A DNA stretch of 39,239 nt. Origin: Phycisphaerales bacterium (GTDB taxonomy: Bacteria > Planctomycetota > Phycisphaerae > Phycisphaerales > UBA1924). The DNA is taken from NCBI GenBank assembly GCA_022843565.1, contig JALHNK010000014.1, positions 1 through 39,239 on the forward strand. Direction: 5' to 3'. The position numbers and the translations under genes were made by a program. How positions within the stretch are numbered: the stretch's first letter is position 1; every line of letters begins with the position of its first letter. Below the pieces are notes generated by a model that had not been told where the DNA came from, ran no database searches, and worked only from the letters and a program-made list of their open reading frames with translations. Shown in pieces: positions 1-7,752 of the stretch.

Positions 1-1
1 C

Positions 2-121
2 GACACCCTCGGCGTCCGCGGCGGCGGCCTCCACACCCTCGACGAATGGATCGACCTGTCGTCCCTCGTCGAACGCTGCCAACTCTTGGCGATCCTTATT
101 CATCGCCTCAGCAATGCGTGA
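2..121 (+). CDS. M20-type metallopeptidase, C-terminal end (partial)
   Basis: The first bases hold the last 39 codons of a gene that enters from the left edge and stops at TGA 119-121. The peptide contains GVRGGGLHTLDEWIDLSSL. This resembles the conserved C-terminal glycine/histidine stretch of M20 peptidases of the glutamate carboxypeptidase/CPG2 type, where the His is a metal ligand and is followed by an (E/D)-(Y/W)-(I/V)-D-L segment. The family removes C-terminal residues from peptides or deacylates amino acids using a di-zinc centre. Only the tail is visible, so the substrate and subfamily cannot be given. The assignment rests on one motif and on length-independent similarity. Confidence 0.6.
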   Translation, partial: DTLGVRGGGLHTLDEWIDLSSLVERCQLLAILIHRLSNA

Positions 122-565
122 TCGCGCATCGGGCAATCGAAGATGGGAGAGTCCTGATCGCGGAGGGACGGAGGGGAGCGGAGAGGTTCCTCCGAGTTGT
201 CCCGTCAGCGGACGGCCGGACACACCGAAAGCTGCGCTTCGTCCAAGATGGGAAGAAGACGACTTTTCAACGAAGTGATGGAAGGAACGGAAGGGTGGCG
301 TGCTGACCTCGCGGCGACAAACCCCGTCGCCAAGCCCTTCTGAAATTTCAAAGTTGAAACTCTGACTTCGGTTCTGCCCAGTTGTACGGGTGAACCGGCT
401 TCGCCAGTGCCCAGGCCCCAGTCCCCAGTGCCTTCACCCTCCCCTCCCCCTTCCCTCCCTTCCCTCCCTTCGTTGAAAAACTCTGCGCTTGTCAACGAAC
501 CATGCCAGGCACGCCATCCCGCACTCAACCTCTCCGCTCCCCTCCGTCCCTCCGCGATCCAGGCC
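122..565. repeat. Non-coding spacer with nested inverted repeats and heptamer arrays
   Basis: No convincing gene is present in these 444 bases. A perfect 33-bp inverted repeat lies at 156-188 and 527-559 (left arm begins GATCGCGGAGGG). A second, shorter pair lies inside it (TTTTCAACGAA near 265-275, TTCGTTGAAAA near 469-479). The inner part also holds two degenerate heptamer tandem arrays: TGAAATT-like units at 341-368 and CCAGTSC units at 404-431. A polypyrimidine tract with a 9-bp period (TTCCCTCCC) follows. The two flanking genes converge here, so the hairpin may also act as a bidirectional terminator (inference). Confidence 0.75.
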
Positions 566-1561
566 CTACTCGCACGCGACGAGCTCAAACCACCCCTTCC
601 CATTCCCCCTCACCGTGAACAGCGGCGCCCCCGCCTCGTGATCCAGACACAAAACCCACCCGCGCGCTGCAGCCTCCCGCAAAAACCACCCGCGCGTTAC
701 GCTGCTTGTATACGGCTCAACGTCATACGCCAGTGAATACGCCTGCCCCACGTGCGCCGCCGTGGGCATCACATCCGGCGTGAACACGACGCTCCGCCCG
801 CCCGGCTCCACAAACCGAACCGCCTGCTGCCCCCACGTGTGCCCCGGCGTTTGAAACACAAACACCCCCGGCATCACTTCCGTCTCGCGCTGCTCCTGCG
901 GAACCATCGGCTCGTCATTCTTCTGCACCACCGTCCCGAGCGCAAACGGCGGCACCGAATCCACCAGCGACACCTGCTCGCGGATCGGCTCGATGTTGTC
1001 CGCGAAGTACGTCCGCGTCATCACGCTCCGGTTGCTCAGCGCATCGAGCCACTCGCGCCGCTGCACAAACACCTTCGCGTTCGGAAACGACCGCTTCACC
1101 CCATGCTCGCCGCGAGCGCTGCCGAAGCTCGACGCCGGCCCCGTCCAATCCGGCGACTCACCAGAACGCGCCAGCCGCGTCAGGCCCCCCGCATGATCAA
1201 AGTGCAAGTGCGACACGCACACACCGCCAATCTCTTCGGGCGCGCATCCGACCTCCGCCAGCGCATCCAAAACGCTCCGCGCCCCCATCGCGAACACCTC
1301 GCGATTCTTCTCATCAAACTTGTCCCCACTCCCCGTCTCGATCAGCACCAGCTTCGGCGCGTGCAGCTTCGTCCCCGCCGGCGCATCCCCCACCCGCTCC
1401 AGCAGCAAACAGTTGTGCTGCACCGTGATCCGCCCCTTCTCATCCGGCGTCACACTCCTGGACCACACCGCCCGCGGAATCAGCCCGAACATCGAGCCCC
1501 CGTCCAATCGAAACTCCCCAGCCCGCAGCAGCGTGTAGCGATACCGCACATCGTTCATCAT
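566..1561 (-). CDS. MBL-fold metallo-hydrolase
   Basis: A 331-residue protein of the metallo-beta-lactamase superfamily. The signature HLHFDHAGG (HxHxDH) is present and is followed by the later metal ligands in TPGHTWGQQ, FTPDVMPT and the C-terminal CLDHEAG, in the expected order. The family hydrolyses esters, lactones, thioesters or phosphodiesters with a di-metal centre. There is no signal peptide, so a cytosolic enzyme is likely. Its long insert between HxHxDH and PGH and its aryl-rich N-terminus resemble lactonase-like members, but the substrate is unknown. The start at 1561 (tandem ATG ATG) was chosen over the longer frame because upstream sequence is heptamer-repeat spacer. A TACGAT box lies 6 nt before the ATG, suggesting a leaderless transcript. 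Confidence 0.85.
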   Translation of the reverse strand: MMNDVRYRYTLLRAGEFRLDGGSMFGLIPRAVWSRSVTPDEKGRITVQHNCLLLERVGDAPAGTKLHAPKLVLIETGSGDKFDEKNREVFAMGARSVLDALAEVGCAPEEIGGVCVSHLHFDHAGGLTRLARSGESPDWTGPASSFGSARGEHGVKRSFPNAKVFVQRREWLDALSNRSVMTRTYFADNIEPIREQVSLVDSVPPFALGTVVQKNDEPMVPQEQRETEVMPGVFVFQTPGHTWGQQAVRFVEPGGRSVVFTPDVMPTAAHVGQAYSLAYDVEPYTSSVTRGWFLREAAARGWVLCLDHEAGAPLFTVRGNGKGWFELVACE

Positions 1562-1567
1562 GCGGCG

Positions 1568-1573
1568 ATCGTA
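1568..1573 (-). promoter_or_regulatory. Putative -10 box of the MBL hydrolase, leaderless type
   Basis: TACGAT on the minus strand lies 6 nt before the ATG at 1561, and no Shine-Dalgarno is present. No clear -35 is visible because the upstream bases are a heptamer array. Confidence 0.4.
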
Positions 1574-1583
1574 GAGGCAAGGA

Positions 1584-1618
1584 GCCGACAGCCACCAGCC
1601 ATCAGCCTTCAGCTTCAA
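1584..1618. repeat. Degenerate heptamer array, GCCATCA type
   Basis: Five consecutive 7-base units (GCCGACA, GCCACCA, GCCATCA, GCCTTCA, GCTTCAA) lie in the spacer between the MBL hydrolase and the E2 gene. Confidence 0.8.
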
Positions 1619-1726
1619 CCCGAAATGCCCGCATCCCTGTCCCCACGATTGCCGATCCCCACCCCTTCCCATTTCACCTCCCCGCCGGGTATGCTTCCAC
1701 GCTCCGTCCTCGGCCATCAACCACGT

Positions 1727-1798
1727 GCCCTCGAACCCTCGATCCCTCGTTCCCTTCCCCGCCCCCCTCGGCCCTCGGCCCTCAAACCTCGGCCCTCC
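1727..1798. repeat. Degenerate heptamer array, GCCCTCG type
   Basis: Runs of GCCCTCG-like units (some 8 bases long) at 1727-1756 and again at 1765-1798, for example GCCCTCG, GCCCTCA, AACCTCG, GCCCTCC. The array ends about 30 bases before the E2 start codon. Confidence 0.8.
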
Positions 1799-1827
1799 CA
1801 GATCCCCCCTCCCCGGAATCATTCCCC

Positions 1828-3258
1828 ATGGCCCACGCCAAGACTGCCAACCCCAACGACTTCATCCTCCCCGACCTCGGCGAGGGCGTTCACGAGGCCG
1901 AGCTCATCAAGTGGCGAGTCTCCGTCGGCCAGGTCGTCAAGGAACACGACATCCTCGCCGACATGGAGACCGACAAGGCCGTCGTCGAAGTCCCCTCCCC
2001 CCGCGACGGCACCATCGCCGCGCTCCACGGCGGCGAGGGCGAGGTCCTCCACGTCGGCAACGCGCTGGTCACCTTCGCCGACGCGTCAGGCAGCGCCGCC
2101 GCCGCGCCCGCCAAGCCCCACGCCGCCACCACTCCCACCACCAACGGCACCAAGGCCGCGAAGACCGAGGAAGCCCGCGAAGACGCCGGTACCGTCGTCG
2201 GTGCCGTCGGCACCGAGCTCGGCGGCGTCTCTCGCACCGACGGCAAGGCCCTGGCCACCCCGGCCGTGCGTCGCCTGGCCCGCGACCTCGGCGTCGATAT
2301 CGACGCCATCAACGGCACCGGCATGGGCGGCCGCGTCACCGATAAGGACGTCCGCTCCGCCGCCGACAACAAGGGTTCATCCGCGCCCCGCGCCGCCGCC
2401 TCAACGGCGAAGCCCGCAACCAATCGTGCACCCGCTCCAGCGGCACGCCCAGCCGGCAAGCCCAGCTCCGACACCGACCTCTACGCCGCCCTCCAAACTC
2501 CCGCCCCACGCGCCGCAGCTCCCGCCGCGCGCGCCGAAGCACGCTCAACCGACGCACCCGGCGACACCCAGCGCATCCCCTTCCGCGGCGTGCGCCGCAC
2601 CATCGCCAACCGCCTCCGCGAGAGCATCTCCCAAACCGTCCACTTCACCGTCATGGACGAGGCCGACGTCTCCGCCCTCGACGGCCTCCGCAAGAAGCTC
2701 GCCGCCGCCAGCGGCGAAAAGGTCAGCTTCCTCCCCTTCGTCGCCGCCGCCGTGTGCCGCTGCCTCGCCGGTGAGTTTTCGCAGTTCAACAGCACCACCG
2801 ACGACGCCGCCGAAGAGATCATCCGTCACCGCGCCGTTCACCTGGGCATCGCCACCGACACCGACAACGGCCTCATGGTCCCGGTGATCCGCGATTGCGA
2901 CAAGCTCGGCGTCCTGGAGATCGGCCGCAACATCGCCCACGTCGCCAACGCCGCGCGGGCCCGCACCGCCAGCCGCGAGATGCTCATGGGCAGCACGTTC
3001 ACCATCAGCAACGTCGGCAGCCACGCCGGCCGCTTCGCCACGCCCATCATCAACTACCCCGAGGTCGGCATCCTCGCCGTCGGCCGCGCCCGTGACGGCG
3101 TCGTCGTCCGTCACGGCGGCATCGCCGTCGGCAAGCTCCTGCCCCTCTCCCTCGCCTGTGACCATCGCGTCGTCGACGGCGCCGCCGCCGCCCTCATGCT
3201 CGCCCGCCTGATTGAAATGCTCCAATCCCCCGAGCAACTCCTCGGCCCGGCCCGCTGA
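1828..3258 (+). CDS. Dihydrolipoamide acyltransferase (E2) of a 2-oxo acid dehydrogenase
   Basis: A 476-residue E2 subunit that carries acyl groups on lipoyl-lysine and transfers them to CoA in pyruvate or branched-chain 2-oxo acid dehydrogenase complexes in the cytosol. The order is: lipoyl domain (about 10-85, lipoylated K50 in METDKAVVEV); Ala/Pro linker; peripheral E1/E3-binding domain (about 140-177, ATPAVRRLARDLGVDI); second Ala/Pro linker; catalytic domain (about 240-476) with HRVVDG, where H446 and D450 are the catalytic residues. The lipoyl start (ILPDLGEGVHEAEL) is closest to PdhC/BkdB enzymes of Gram-positive type. E1 and E3 are not in the window, so the exact substrate complex is undecided. 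No strong Shine-Dalgarno precedes the ATG. Confidence 0.92.
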   Translation: MAHAKTANPNDFILPDLGEGVHEAELIKWRVSVGQVVKEHDILADMETDKAVVEVPSPRDGTIAALHGGEGEVLHVGNALVTFADASGSAAAAPAKPHAATTPTTNGTKAAKTEEAREDAGTVVGAVGTELGGVSRTDGKALATPAVRRLARDLGVDIDAINGTGMGGRVTDKDVRSAADNKGSSAPRAAASTAKPATNRAPAPAARPAGKPSSDTDLYAALQTPAPRAAAPAARAEARSTDAPGDTQRIPFRGVRRTIANRLRESISQTVHFTVMDEADVSALDGLRKKLAAASGEKVSFLPFVAAAVCRCLAGEFSQFNSTTDDAAEEIIRHRAVHLGIATDTDNGLMVPVIRDCDKLGVLEIGRNIAHVANAARARTASREMLMGSTFTISNVGSHAGRFATPIINYPEVGILAVGRARDGVVVRHGGIAVGKLLPLSLACDHRVVDGAAAALMLARLIEMLQSPEQLLGPAR

Positions 3259-3274
3259 TCACCCACCCTGCCCC

Positions 3275-3328
3275 CACCCTCCCGCGGTTCCCACCGGGGG
3301 AGGTGCCGCGCCCCGCGGCGGAGGGGGC
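3275..3328. repeat. Interspersed GC-rich palindromic element, copy A
   Basis: A 54-bp element with imperfect dyad symmetry (GGTTCCCACCGGGGGAGGTG, then GCGGCGGAGGGGGC). A second copy lies in opposite orientation at 36933-36986 and differs by only a few bases. It sits just after the E2 stop codon. It behaves like a REP-type intergenic element and may double as a terminator. Confidence 0.75.
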
Positions 3329-3373
3329 GCGTCTCTCGACCCCTCGAGAGCACAATCGTCCGCAAACACCGTC

Positions 3374-3401
3374 ACTCGTGACTCGCAACTCGCGACTTCC
3401 C
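3374..3401. repeat. Degenerate heptamer array, ACTCGCG type
   Basis: Four 7-base units (ACTCGTG, ACTCGCA, ACTCGCG, ACTTCCC) directly upstream of the thyX -10 box. The same heptamer occurs at 14788-14829. Confidence 0.8.
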
Positions 3402-3404
3402 CGA

Positions 3405-3410
3405 TAGACT
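3405..3410 (+). promoter_or_regulatory. Putative -10 box of thyX, leaderless type
   Basis: TAGACT lies 7 nt before the thyX ATG, and no Shine-Dalgarno is present. The expected -35 position falls in the ACTCGCG array and does not match TTGACA. Confidence 0.45.
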
Positions 3411-3417
3411 GCCGACC

Positions 3418-4464
3418 ATGAACACCCGCACCAGCGCCGACGAGAGACCGCCGGTGAAGATCGACATCACGCCCTCCGCCGCGGCACCCGTCGCGCCGAC
3501 GCCCGCTCGCGAGCCGGCCGACGCCGCCCCCGCGATCGGTCGCCAAACCGGCGCACCCATCACCCGCGTGATGCAAGAGACCGCCCACGCCGACGTCATG
3601 GGCGGCGCACTCCGACACGAGATTAAGTGCCTCGATCACGGGTTCATCGCCCTCATTGACGCCATGCCGCGCCTCGTGCCCGTCGGCCAGACCGCCGACA
3701 GCGCGATCGTCCAGGCCGCGCGCGTCTCCTACGGCCAGGGCACCAAGAAAATCTCCGAGGACCGCGGCCTCATCCGCTACCTGCTCCGCCACCGCCACAC
3801 CACGCCCTTCGAGATGGTCGAGTTCAAGTTCCACGTCGCGATGCCCATCTTCATCGCCCGCCAGTGGATCCGCCATCGCACCGCCAACGTCAACGAATAC
3901 TCCGGCCGCTACAGCGTGATGCCCGACCGCTTCTACCGCCCGAGCGTCGATCAGGTCCGTAAGCAGAGCAAGAGCAACCGCCAGGGCGGCGAAGAGCTCT
4001 TCACCAACCAGCCCGACTCACCGCAAGAGGCCCTCACCGCGCAAGAGTTCCTGAACTACCTCTCCCAGAGCGAAAAACTCTACGAGCAGTACACCAAGCT
4101 CAACGAAAAGGGCGTCAGCCGCGAGCTCGCCCGCATCGGCCTGCCGGTGAGCCTCTACACCGAGTGGTACTGGAAGTGCGACCTGCACAACATCCTCCGC
4201 TTCCTGTCACTGCGCATGGACGCCCACGCGCAAATGGAAATCCGCGTTTTCGCCCAGGCCATGCATGACCTGATCGAGCCCATCGTCCCCATCACCTGCG
4301 AAGCCTTCCGCGACTACGAAATCGACTCCATTCGCCTGACCAAGCTCGAGCTCGCCGCGTTGCGCGATAAGGCGGCTGGCGGTCTGGGGCTGCTCGCGAG
4401 CGACAACAAGCGTGAGTGTGAGGAGTGGGAAGCGAAGAAGGCGCGCCTCGGCATGGAGCACTGA
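3418..4464 (+). CDS. thyX: Flavin-dependent thymidylate synthase
   Basis: A 348-residue ThyX that makes dTMP from dUMP using methylene-tetrahydrofolate, FAD and NADPH. The ThyX signature appears as RHRTANVNEYSGRYS at about 152-166, preceded by ARQWI and followed by MPDRFY. The nucleotide-binding LRMDAHAQMEIR segment is near 260. The first 60 or so residues are a low-complexity Ala/Pro-rich extension that is not part of the fold, and the protein is longer than the usual 220-300 residues. The ATG at 3418 is supported by a TAGACT -10 box 7 nt upstream. thyA is not visible here, so ThyX may be the only route to dTMP in this organism (not testable from the window). Confidence 0.96.
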   Translation: MNTRTSADERPPVKIDITPSAAAPVAPTPAREPADAAPAIGRQTGAPITRVMQETAHADVMGGALRHEIKCLDHGFIALIDAMPRLVPVGQTADSAIVQAARVSYGQGTKKISEDRGLIRYLLRHRHTTPFEMVEFKFHVAMPIFIARQWIRHRTANVNEYSGRYSVMPDRFYRPSVDQVRKQSKSNRQGGEELFTNQPDSPQEALTAQEFLNYLSQSEKLYEQYTKLNEKGVSRELARIGLPVSLYTEWYWKCDLHNILRFLSLRMDAHAQMEIRVFAQAMHDLIEPIVPITCEAFRDYEIDSIRLTKLELAALRDKAAGGLGLLASDNKRECEEWEAKKARLGMEH

Positions 4465-4911
4465 GACGTCTGCCGAGAAATCGAATGGCGAACTGAGAGT
4501 TCTCGGACGATCGCGCCACTCGGCACCCGTCTGGTCCGCTGCTTGATCTTGCCCACTGTCCCATGCGAGCCTGCGCCCAGCCCCGCGGGCATCGCTCGCG
4601 GCCGGGCGTCGGGCGGCGGCGTCATGGCGTTCGTCGGTCGAACGCCGTTCTTCAGCAACCGTCGGCACGCGGCGCTCGTACTCTGATACGATGCGAGTGC
4701 GTGGTTCGCGCTGGCCCGAGATGGCGCTGCGCCATGCAACGTGGGGCATTCATCGGCGCTGGGCGCCGGTGCTCTGTGCTTCACGTCCTAGACTCAGGTC
4801 TCTCCGCCGCGATTCGGTCGCGGCGGTTTGGCGTGTTCGTTCGATTCGTCCGCTCATTTGCTCGTTTGATTGGTGTGTTCGTCTGACCTTTTCGTGAGCC
4901 ACGGCCGGCCT
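4465..4911. other. Spacer without a recognised gene
   Basis: No convincing coding frame. Two perfect hairpins are visible: GGCGTTCG/CGAACGCC at 4626-4646 with a 5-nt loop, and CCGCCGCGA/TCGCGGCGG at 4804-4826 with a TTCGG loop. Neither is followed by a clear T tract. The second could be a structured leader of the kinase mRNA. Confidence 0.5.
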
Positions 4912-6300
4912 ATGCAGAGCAGTCCATCCCCACAACCGTCGCGGAACCTTGACGAGACCGTCCCTGTCGGTCAGCGCTCCCCCACCGACCCCAAGGGTGG
5001 CTCCACCCAGCCCGCGGGCATCGGCGATCCGAACGCCGACGGCACCACCGCCAACGAGAAGACCCGCGGCGGCTCGATGGTTGACACCATCATCGGGCGC
5101 ATCGTCGTCGATCAGGGCCTTGCGACGTCCGAGGAAGTGCAGCAATGCCTGGAGCTCGCGCGTGCGGCCGTCGCCGACGCGAACAACCTCTCGGTCGGCG
5201 AGCTGCTGGTCCAGAACGAGTACATCACCAAGCGACAGCTCCGCCGATTGCGCGACGCCGCGGAGGCCGAGCGATCCAGCCAGCAGATTCCGGGCTTCAA
5301 GCTGCTGGGGGTGCTGGGCCAGGGCGCGATGGCGAAGGTGTATAAGGCCAAGCAACTGAGCCTTGACCGCATGGTGGCGATCAAGGTGCTGCCGCGCAAG
5401 TTCACGCAGAGCGCTCAGTTCGTGGAGCGGTTTTACGCCGAGGGACGCAGCGCGGCGCAGCTCAACCATCCGAACATCGTCGCGGCGTACGACGTCGGCA
5501 AGGCCGGCGAGTATCACTACTTCGTGATGGAGTGGGTGGACGGTCGCACGGTCTACGACGACATCGTCAAGAACAAGCGTTACAGCGAGATCGACGCGCT
5601 GGAGATCGTGATCCAGATGGCCGAGGCGCTGCAGCACGCGCACGATCGCGGCCTGATCCACCGCGATGTGAAGCCCAAGAACATCATGATCACGAACCAG
5701 GGCGTGGCCAAGCTCGCCGACATGGGGCTGGCGCGTGCCGTTGCGGATAAGGAAGCCGCGGAGGAAGAGAAGGGCAAGGCATTCGGCACGCCCTACTACA
5801 TCTCGCCGGAGCAGGTGCGAGGCGAGGTGAACATCACGCCCGCGGCGGACATCTACTCGCTGGGCGCAACGCTCTATCACATGGTCGTCGGGTCGGTGCC
5901 GTTTGACGGCAAGAACCCCAGCGACGTGATGCACAAGCATTTGAAGGCCGAGCTGGTGCCGCCGGACCATGTCAACCCGCGACTGTCTGCGGGGATCTCC
6001 GAGGTCATCGAGATGATGATGGCCAAGGATCCGCGCAAGCGGTACGGCTCGTGCAAGGACCTGCTGACCGATCTGCGGGCGGTGCGGCAGAAGAAAGACC
6101 CGCCTATTGCCCACAAGGACCTGGGCGGGCTCGACTTGGCGTCGATCGCCCAGGCCGAGCGCCAGGCCCAAGGTGTGATTTCCGAAGACCACAGCGCCGC
6201 GCTGGCTCAGCGCGGCGTCGCGACGTGGCTGTTCATCACGATGTGCGCCCTGCTGGTGCTGTCGGTGGTGGTGAACATTGTTCTTGTCTCCCGCGGGTGA
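4912..6300 (+). CDS. Membrane-anchored Ser/Thr protein kinase with N-terminal MshEN-like helical domain
   Basis: A 462-residue Hanks-type kinase. A disordered Pro/Gly-rich N-terminus is followed (about 58-118) by two related motifs, IIGRIVVDQGLATSEEVQQC and SVGELLVQNEYITKRQLRRL. These resemble the paired motifs of type II secretion ATPase N-terminal (MshEN) domains. The kinase core spans about 130-395: glycine loop GQGAMAKVY, VAIK lysine K158, catalytic HRDVKPKN (D252), DMG at 270-272 in place of DFG, and YYISPEQ as the activation-segment end. One transmembrane helix (WLFITMCALLVLSVVVNIVL) lies at the C-terminus, so the kinase is tail-anchored with a cytoplasmic catalytic domain. The start at 4912 is uncertain, and ATG 5077 would remove most of the disordered stretch. 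Substrate unknown. Confidence 0.88.
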   Translation: MQSSPSPQPSRNLDETVPVGQRSPTDPKGGSTQPAGIGDPNADGTTANEKTRGGSMVDTIIGRIVVDQGLATSEEVQQCLELARAAVADANNLSVGELLVQNEYITKRQLRRLRDAAEAERSSQQIPGFKLLGVLGQGAMAKVYKAKQLSLDRMVAIKVLPRKFTQSAQFVERFYAEGRSAAQLNHPNIVAAYDVGKAGEYHYFVMEWVDGRTVYDDIVKNKRYSEIDALEIVIQMAEALQHAHDRGLIHRDVKPKNIMITNQGVAKLADMGLARAVADKEAAEEEKGKAFGTPYYISPEQVRGEVNITPAADIYSLGATLYHMVVGSVPFDGKNPSDVMHKHLKAELVPPDHVNPRLSAGISEVIEMMMAKDPRKRYGSCKDLLTDLRAVRQKKDPPIAHKDLGGLDLASIAQAERQAQGVISEDHSAALAQRGVATWLFITMCALLVLSVVVNIVLVSRG

Positions 6301-6717
6301 GCGGGGTGAAGGTGACTTTGGATCGGCTTTCGAGCCGCGCTGGCCCGTTTCGGTCGGTCTGCTTGGCCCGATCTGGCCGGCCCGATCTGCCCGGCCCGCC
6401 AGCCAGTCAAGGGCGTCGGACGGTGGCCTGCGGGGGGCGGCGGGTAGGATGCTGGTGAAATTCTCCTTGCAGGTTGCGCCGTTGTCGTTTAGACTCTGCT
6501 AGGATTGTGAATGGGGAGGGTTTGCGTTGGAGGATTCGTCTGGTTCGAGAACTGCCGACCCATTTCAGTGCTCGGCTCGTCGCGTGGTCAACCCAATGAC
6601 CGCGACACTGTCCATCGTGAACGATCGCACGCAGGTTTCGACGCACGGGCTGTGTACGCCCGGTTCGCGTCTGATTGATCACCGCGCGCAGTCCAGCGCG
6701 CCACAAGGAGTCTGAGT
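6301..6717 (+). other. infC promoter and long untranslated leader
   Basis: No gene is seen between the kinase stop and infC. A promoter at 6467-6495 implies a leader of roughly 215 nt before the infC start. Leaders of this length are often regulatory for translation-factor operons. I cannot assign a known leader family. Confidence 0.5.
6467..6495 (+). promoter_or_regulatory. Sigma-70-like promoter of infC
   Basis: TTGCAG at 6467-6472, a 17-bp spacer, and TAGACT at 6490-6495. It is the best promoter match upstream of infC. Confidence 0.55.
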
Positions 6718-7479
6718 ATCACTCGAGCACCCCGTTTCGGTCCCGGCGGTCCCCCCCAGCGCACTCGCATCAATCACATGATCCGCATGACGCCGGTGCG
6801 CGTCATCGGTGCCGATGGCGAGCAGGTCGGCGTCGTCGAGACCGCCGACGCGATCAAGATGGCATTGGACCTCGGCCTTGACCTGGTCGAGATCTCGCCC
6901 GATGCGCGCCCGCCGGTCTGCAAGATCATGGACCACGGGAAGTTCAAGTACGAGCAGTCCAAGAAAGAGCAGAAGAACCGCTCGGCCAGCAAGGCCAGCG
7001 AACTCAAGGAAGTGCGCCTGGGTCGCTCGGTGAAGATCGACGACCACGACGTGCAGATCCGCGTCAATCAGGCGCGTCGATTCCTGATCGACGGGCACAA
7101 GGTGCTGATCACGCAGCGGTTCAAGGGGCGCGAGATGGCCCACCGCGAGATCGGGATCGACCGGCTGAAGAAGATCATGGAGCAGTTGTCGGAGGTGGGC
7201 AAGCCCGAGACCCCGCTGCCGCGCTGGATGGGCCCGCAGGCGAGCATCATCATCGCGCCGGACAAGGTCAAGGTCGAGGCGATCAAGCGCCTGGAACTGA
7301 AGGCCAAGAACGCCGAGAACCGCAAGAACGAGCGCGCGGAAAAGGCCGAGAAGGCCGAGCGTGCGGAGAAGTTGGCCGGCGAGAAGGGCGCAGAGCCCGC
7401 GCCCGCCACGGTCGAAACCCCCATCTCGTCGCCAGCGGCTGTTCCGATGCCAGTCGCGACGCCGCAGCACGCTGAGTAG
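6718..7479 (+). CDS. infC: Translation initiation factor IF-3 with non-canonical AUC start
   Basis: IF-3 binds the 30S subunit, blocks 50S joining and proofreads the start codon. The first ATG in frame (6778) would cut off the conserved N-terminal RIN segment. Reading back, the frame is open to TGA 6676-6678, and the sequence from ATC 6718 gives ITRAPRFGPGG...RTRINHMIRMTPVRVIGADG, the normal IF-3 N-terminus. AAGGAG at 6705-6710 lies 7 nt before this ATC. AUU/AUC starts are known for infC and underlie autoregulation. The domains are the N-domain (to about 90), basic linker and C-domain (about 105-190). They are followed by an extra tail of about 60 residues, with RAEKAEKAERAEK repeats and then Pro/Ala. 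Total 253 residues against about 180 usual. Confidence 0.93.
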   Translation: MTRAPRFGPGGPPQRTRINHMIRMTPVRVIGADGEQVGVVETADAIKMALDLGLDLVEISPDARPPVCKIMDHGKFKYEQSKKEQKNRSASKASELKEVRLGRSVKIDDHDVQIRVNQARRFLIDGHKVLITQRFKGREMAHREIGIDRLKKIMEQLSEVGKPETPLPRWMGPQASIIIAPDKVKVEAIKRLELKAKNAENRKNERAEKAEKAERAEKLAGEKGAEPAPATVETPISSPAAVPMPVATPQHAE

Positions 7480-7552
7480 CTGACGGGGACCAGCAAGCGG
7501 ACTTTGAGCGGTGCCTTGCCCCCGCGCGCACGAAGCACATCGAGCACGAGAA

Positions 7553-7585
7553 ACAAGCGGGCCACTCCGAGAGTGGCCCGCTTGT
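7553..7585 (+). terminator. Strong hairpin terminator after infC
   Basis: A perfect 15-bp stem (ACAAGCGGGCCACTC / GAGTGGCCCGCTTGT) with a CGA loop, 74 nt after the infC stop. The T tract is poor (GTTGCAGT). The stem also faces the convergent lipoprotein operon and could work in both directions. Confidence 0.75.
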
Positions 7586-7752
7586 GTTGCAGTCAACCTG
7601 TGCTTTGCAGCTCAACCAGAACGCCGATCTGGTTGGGTCGGCGCATCTGCGGCACGCCGTTGCCGTGTGTCATCGTGCGAACTGGTTGAAGATCTCGGGC
7701 TGGGGTCGCCGAGCAAGGGATGGCCCGTCCGCCGAGATCCCCAGAGCCCGGG

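Noticed and set aside
404-1798. Heptamer arrays considered as a CRISPR array
   Set aside because: Units are contiguous 7-mers with no spacers, and no cas genes are present.
752-2887. Long plus-strand open frame of over 700 codons rich in Arg, Pro and His
   Set aside because: It runs antisense to the MBL hydrolase and out of frame over the E2 gene. Its composition is that of a GC-rich shadow frame and it has no domain.
4563-4886. Possible small gene in the thyX-kinase spacer
   Set aside because: Arg-rich sequence with no ribosome site and no hydrophobic or conserved pattern; more likely spacer.
4750-6192. Long minus-strand open frame opposite the kinase
   Set aside because: It mirrors the codon pattern of the kinase gene, whose motifs are unambiguous, and shows no motif of its own.
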